Below are positions 53,397 through 55,141 of a DNA stretch of 55,141 bases, piece by piece (the stretch's first letter is position 1; each line of letters begins with the position of its first letter). The DNA comes from Lentisphaeraceae bacterium. Its GTDB lineage: Bacteria > Verrucomicrobiota > Lentisphaeria > Lentisphaerales > Lentisphaeraceae. The stretch covers positions 1-55,141 of the forward strand of contig JAJPOQ010000075.1 in the NCBI GenBank assembly GCA_021232515.1, written 5' to 3'. Below the pieces are notes generated by a model that was given only the letters and a program-made list of their open reading frames with translations, searched no databases and had not been told where the DNA came from. A program made the position numbers and the translations under genes.

Positions 53397-55031
53397 TTAT
53401 TTCGTCTTTCCGTAAGACGGAATAAACTCCTGTGGATCAACCCAACCATGCTTTTTTGAACCGAAGTTTTCTTTACTCATATAACCTGTGATCCAACGGC
53501 CACTACCATAAGCACCTTTATGAATGCCAAAATGAAGGTGAGACATATAGCCACCATTTTCCCAAGTATAGTCTCGACCCAAACTTGCCAGCTTTTTACC
53601 GAGTTTCACAACGTCACCTTCCTGAACTGTCACCAAAGGCCCCAGATGTGCATATAAACTACAAAAGTATTCTCCCTTAGGATTCTTATGTTCGAGAATA
53701 ACTATGCCACCCCAACTTTCACTGCCGTACTCCACCATCTTTACAACACCATCTGCTATAGCGACAACAGGCTCAAAAGACTTAGCCCAGGCAACATCGT
53801 CTCCTACATGGTGTGAGTTCTCAAATGGATTATCTTTATACTTTTTTGGATCAATAAAACGACCATAACTGTCTCGTTCTTTATCTATATAGTTTCGAAC
53901 TGGAGCTATAATTGTCTTAGCGATCTGTGGCTCTGACGAATTTTTAATTTCAAGATTTACAGGATAACCTGCCAGCCTCCGAATTAATTTTAAGCGTACT
54001 TGGGAGACCCTCTGCTCAGAAGTCAAAAGTTCTCCTGTATACACATACTTTGGCTCAAGCTGCTGAACTTTAGACAAAAGATTTAGACTATAACGTCTTT
54101 GCATCTCTGTTGGATTTTCATCTAAAGCTGCCAATATTCTCTTATATGCGTCACTTGCTTTTTCAGGTAAATCGATTTTTTTGAAATCTCCTACTTTAAA
54201 AGACTGTGATCTCTGATCGATAGACAATAAAACTTCTAATAAAGTCGATTTTACATAGGTATCTTTCTCATTCTCCAGGTAGCCACTTATCTCTTTATGC
54301 TCTTTCTTTGAAGCAAAATAACGCAAATACTCAGCAGCTATATCCCGTACATCTGGAGACTTATGCTTTAACAGTTTAAGAGCGTATGCTTTTACCTTTT
54401 CATTGTCGTGACTTTGACTTATCAATGACCGAAGTGCGTAAATCATTTCTTTATCTTTTTTTACCGCTAACAATCTAAGGGTGTCTTTTGTTAAAGCTGA
54501 GCTGTAATAACGCGGTAAGAAAATTCCGGCAGAAAGTCTTAAGCTAGGATTCCTCATAATTTTAGAAATTCGTTTAAAACTAGGTTTCTCAAATTCCAAA
54601 AAACTCAAGATTATATCACAAACCTGTAGATCAACCTTATCGATCACTGGAGCGATAGTTTTAACCAACTCTTTCTCAGGTAGATTTTTAGCAAGTGCAT
54701 TCCAAGCAAGAGTTCTATCCGTCGCATCTCTACCTACCAAATGTTTCAAAATCGACGATGCTATATCTTCTCCCCAACAATATTGAAGAGCATACAAAGA
54801 CATAGTTATCCTTGTTTTATCTTGACTTTTGAGATGTTTTTTAAACTGTGGGAGCCACTCTTTGTCGCGCCTTTGAATGAATTGAATGGCAAGTTTCTTT
54901 TTCTTGGGATTCAATAAAGCTGCGAAAATTCGATCCAGCTCATTTTCAGACTCTGCTAGTTGATCTGTTCGAATAGAAATGGAGTTTTGAGCAAAAAGAA
55001 AAGGTTCTTCACGTTTTTCCGGGGAACGCAT
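53397..55031 (-). CDS. HEAT-repeat/M23 peptidase, probably 5'-truncated by IS
   Basis: The frame gives 544 residues, but its ATG at 55031 lies inside the transposase gene of an ISL3 element and the first about 17 residues are IS-encoded. No signal peptide remains, although M23 peptidases are exported, so the original N-terminus seems lost. Seen: helical HEAT-like repeats (about residues 30-270); then a C-terminal LytM/M23 domain (about 390-540) with S-H-H-V-G-D-D, Y-A-H-L-G and S-H-L-H-F-G, which are the zinc ligands and catalytic histidine. The domain cleaves peptidoglycan cross-links or is a regulatory relative. The gene may now be a pseudogene unless it is expressed from the IS. Confidence 0.75.
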   Translation of the reverse strand: MRSPEKREEPFLFAQNSISIRTDQLAESENELDRIFAALLNPKKKKLAIQFIQRRDKEWLPQFKKHLKSQDKTRITMSLYALQYCWGEDIASSILKHLVGRDATDRTLAWNALAKNLPEKELVKTIAPVIDKVDLQVCDIILSFLEFEKPSFKRISKIMRNPSLRLSAGIFLPRYYSSALTKDTLRLLAVKKDKEMIYALRSLISQSHDNEKVKAYALKLLKHKSPDVRDIAAEYLRYFASKKEHKEISGYLENEKDTYVKSTLLEVLLSIDQRSQSFKVGDFKKIDLPEKASDAYKRILAALDENPTEMQRRYSLNLLSKVQQLEPKYVYTGELLTSEQRVSQVRLKLIRRLAGYPVNLEIKNSSEPQIAKTIIAPVRNYIDKERDSYGRFIDPKKYKDNPFENSHHVGDDVAWAKSFEPVVAIADGVVKMVEYGSESWGGIVILEHKNPKGEYFCSLYAHLGPLVTVQEGDVVKLGKKLASLGRDYTWENGGYMSHLHFGIHKGAYGSGRWITGYMSKENFGSKKHGWVDPQEFIPSYGKTK

Positions 55032-55141
55032 CTTTAATCTTCAGAAAGAAATAGAATGTGTCTCTGTATCCATAAGCCATTCTCTTAATAACTTTGATTT
55101 TATTATTCATGCCTTCCAGTACACTGGTATTAAGTGGATAG
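55009..55141 (-). mobile_element. 3' end of ISL3-family transposase gene (partial)
   Basis: The minus strand from 55140 to a TGA at 55009 encodes 43 residues: T-S-V-L-E-G-M-N-N-K-I-K-V-I-K-R-M-A-Y-G, then F-L-K-I-K-D-A-F-P-G. This is the characteristic C-terminus of ISL3-family (DDE_Tnp_ISL3) transposases. The rest lies beyond the window. The IS end (right inverted repeat) should lie just below 55009; GGAGTTTTGAGC at 54981-54992 is a candidate outer end. Confidence 0.83.

Noticed and set aside
55009..55031. Native N-terminus for the HEAT/M23 protein at 55031
   Set aside because: The start codon and first residues lie inside the ISL3 transposase coding sequence in another frame.
1..55141. tRNA, rRNA, riboswitch or prophage genes
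   Set aside because: No cloverleaf, rRNA segment, recognisable riboswitch core or phage structural gene was seen by eye in either strand; a covariance-model scan would be decisive.

Overview
The window looks like chromosomal DNA from a marine member of the Lentisphaerota (Lentisphaera-like), in the wider Planctomycetes-Verrucomicrobia-Chlamydiae group. The basis is the gene content: many S1 sulfatases, many single pseudopilin-like proteins with an F-T-L-[IV]-E-L leader and a C-terminal H-x9-D-G type motif, planctomycete-type cytochrome proteins (PSCyt1/PSCyt2/PSD1 with DUF1501), Hanks-type kinases, an ECF sigma factor, LamG proteins and LpxI (so an outer membrane with lipid A is expected). 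Base composition is AT-rich (roughly 60% by eye). I see no rRNA, tRNA, CRISPR array or prophage. The only mobile element is the end of an ISL3-family transposase at the right edge.

Layout. 1-6.8 kb: C-terminal part of a giant repetitive surface protein. 6.8-9.6 kb (minus): an O-methyltransferase and a FecR/LamG membrane protein. 9.9-21.6 kb: five S1 sulfatases on both strands, a LamG protein, a pseudopilin, a small unknown protein and a secreted alpha/beta hydrolase. 21.7-27.5 kb: FMN reductase, two tandem pseudopilins, a DUF2231 membrane protein with two haem-c sites, a plasmid-type ParA/RHH pair and another pseudopilin. 27.5-31.5 kb (minus): a PSD1-DUF1501 two-gene operon. 31.7-38 kb: an iduronate-sulfatase-like gene with an odd CGGSR active-site motif, a kinase with a WNK-like active-site rearrangement, another sulfatase, a decayed sulfatase pseudogene and an SGNH hydrolase. 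38-44.6 kb: two tandem pseudopilins with an H-x9-D-S ending, an ECF sigma factor, LpxI, a kinase plus triple-FHA pair and another pseudopilin. 44.8-46.2 kb: an eighth intact sulfatase. 46.3-53.4 kb: a six-gene minus-strand operon (cytochrome c, sorbosone-dehydrogenase-like propeller, DUF6807, TIM-barrel isomerase, two ThuA-like proteins), divergent from a XylR-like AraC regulator. 53.4-55.1 kb: a HEAT-repeat/M23 peptidase gene whose 5' end is probably cut off by the ISL3 element.

How the genes work together (inference). Exported sulfatases, an SGNH esterase and an alpha/beta hydrolase would strip sulfate and acyl groups from complex polysaccharides. The 46-53 kb operon is best read as a sugar-sensing, largely periplasmic oxidative carbohydrate pathway. 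PSD1/DUF1501/PSCyt proteins and pseudopilins recur between the sulfatases as is typical of this lineage, but their roles are unknown. No sulfatase-maturating enzyme (FGE or anSME) is in the window, so maturation must be encoded elsewhere. The most unusual single observations are the WNK-like kinase, the operon with twin ThuA proteins sharing a GGCCHDYP motif, repeated putative operator elements upstream of that operon, the sulfatase pseudogene, and the IS-truncated peptidase gene.
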